Assembly: GCF_000954115.1 (NCBI RefSeq)
Contig: NZ_CP010797.1
Location: forward strand, 1,426,001-1,490,000
Length of the DNA: 64,000 nucleotides
Source of the DNA: Rhodococcus sp. B7740
GTDB taxonomy: Bacteria; Actinomycetota; Actinomycetes; Mycobacteriales; Mycobacteriaceae
Direction of reading: 5' to 3'
Shown: positions 63,452-64,000 of the stretch, piece by piece
How positions within the stretch are numbered: the first letter of the stretch is position 1
Layout of the letters: each line of letters begins with the position of its first letter
The notes under the pieces: model-generated
What the model saw: the letters and a program-made list of their open reading frames with translations, nothing else
What the model was told of the DNA's origin: nothing
Databases searched by the model: none
Translations under genes and position numbers: made by a program

Positions 63452-64000
63452 CAATCTTTTTCGTCGCAGGATCGACGCCGTGCTCGATGAGGTCGAGCAC
63501 GGCATCGACGTCGAGGTTGTCTTCCACCAGATCCGCCAGCAGGTCCAACTGCTGCTCACGCAACGCAGCGACCGATGTAGCGGGCGCCACCACGAAGCCG
63601 GAACGGCCCGATTTCCCTGCCACCCAGGTGAGGAACGAACGCCGGAAGTCGTCGGACTCGAGCAGGCCGTGCCAGTGGGTTCCCACGACAGTCCCGCGCA
63701 CACTGCCCTCCGGGGTGCCCGACGCAGTAGCAAGAAGCGCCTCGTCGCCGTTCCGCACAACCCGACCGTGGTGAATTTCGTAGCCCGACGCGCAATTCGA
63801 GCCGTACTGTTTCGATCGCCCCGTCACCTGCGCGAGCACTTTGTCGCTCGCGAACTCGACCGAGAGATCGAGCAGACCGAGCCCCTGGACAGAACCGGCT
63901 CCGGATTCGACGGTGTCGTCGATCGTCCGACCCAGCATCTGATACCCACCGCAGATCCCCAGAACCGGTAGTCCCGCGGCCCCGCGTGCCGCGATCGCAT
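63435..64000 (-). CDS. cobQ: cobyric acid synthase, C-terminal part (partial)
   Basis: The last 188 residues or so; the gene continues beyond the right edge. The class I amidotransferase domain is recognisable: [13 protein letters not shown] with the nucleophile Cys near the window end, YEIHHGRVV, and [15 protein letters not shown] with the catalytic His. CobQ amidates four corrin side chains after CobB has done two. The tail ends [16 protein letters not shown]. It is separate from the cobalamin block at 51-56 kb. Confidence 0.92.
   Translation of the reverse strand, partial: AIAARGAAGLPVLGICGGYQMLGRTIDDTVESGAGSVQGLGLLDLSVEFASDKVLAQVTGRSKQYGSNCASGYEIHHGRVVRNGDEALLATASGTPEGSVRGTVVGTHWHGLLESDDFRRSFLTWVAGKSGRSGFVVAPATSVAALREQQLDLLADLVEDNLDVDAVLDLIEHGVDPATKKIVTQLL

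Noticed and set aside
1..64000. tRNA, rRNA, CRISPR arrays, insertion sequences, attachment sites, replication origin
   Set aside because: I looked for T-loop-like motifs, spaced repeats, transposase or integrase motifs and DnaA-box clusters on both strands and saw none. A tRNA scan would be the decisive check for tRNA genes.

Overview
This 64-kb window is GC-rich actinobacterial chromosome with dense, mostly co-directional genes, many GTG starts and frequent ATGA/GTGA stop-start overlaps. Mycothione reductase, a fused BchI/BchD-type chelatase, EfpA, a polyprenol-phosphate mannosyltransferase-like enzyme and PptT/PptH homologues place it in the Mycobacteriales. Protein sequences and gene order look most like Rhodococcus or a close relative; that is recognition from memory, not a database result. 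Much of the order parallels Mycobacterium tuberculosis blocks (nuoA-F; Rv2782c-Rv2795c; Rv2836c-Rv2855), with extra genes inserted. I see no transposase, phage, CRISPR, rRNA or tRNA gene, so this is essentially core genome.

Layout. 1-4.2 kb: the front of the complex I operon, nuoA-B-C-D-E-F, on the minus strand with nuoF cut by the window edge. It is divergent from an aquaporin gene, and the shared intergenic region carries two near-consensus CRP/GlxR-type sites. 5-11 kb: a degenerate response-regulator receiver, a lipoprotein, two small unknown genes, a ComB-like phosphatase, a GT2 glycosyltransferase, an SDR plus acyltransferase pair, and a TetR regulator with a clear operator. 10.9-22.4 kb: pepR, pnp, rpsO and ribF; a manganese ABC transporter with its DtxR/MntR-type repressor; truB; then overlapping pptT and pptH. 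22.6-25.8 kb: an HTH-TOBE regulator followed by modABC. 25.8-34.1 kb: the translation/transcription block rimP-nusA-ylxR-infB-ylxP-rbfA-nrnA-dinF (minus strand), with two strong hairpins after infB. 34.3-44.3 kb: an exported/ferritin-like gene pair, a drug-efflux MFS with a divergent TetR, an acyl-CoA dehydrogenase, proS, and a coupled yaaA-DUF2786-mgtE run. 44.3-56 kb: efpA and cobalamin genes (cobA/cysG-like, cobE-like, cobB, cobO, chelatase), with an ABC-F protein, a PhoD-like phosphatase and a quinone-oxidoreductase-like gene inserted. 56.2-64 kb: elaA and mqo; a lipase-like hydrolase coupled to mtr; a hydrolase-fold protein with a missing nucleophile; a GntR-ABC-permease unit with its own operator; and the 3' part of cobQ.

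Themes: respiration (complex I, Mqo), ribosome and RNA metabolism, metal handling (Mn, Mo, Mg, Co in B12) and cofactor activation (PptT/PptH, RibF, CobO). I did not find an obviously new multigene system. The most promising loose ends are the yaaA-DUF2786-mgtE operon, the HTH-TOBE regulator before modABC, the standalone CobE-like gene coupled to an oxidoreductase, and several readable promoter/operator architectures, including four apparently leaderless GTG genes.
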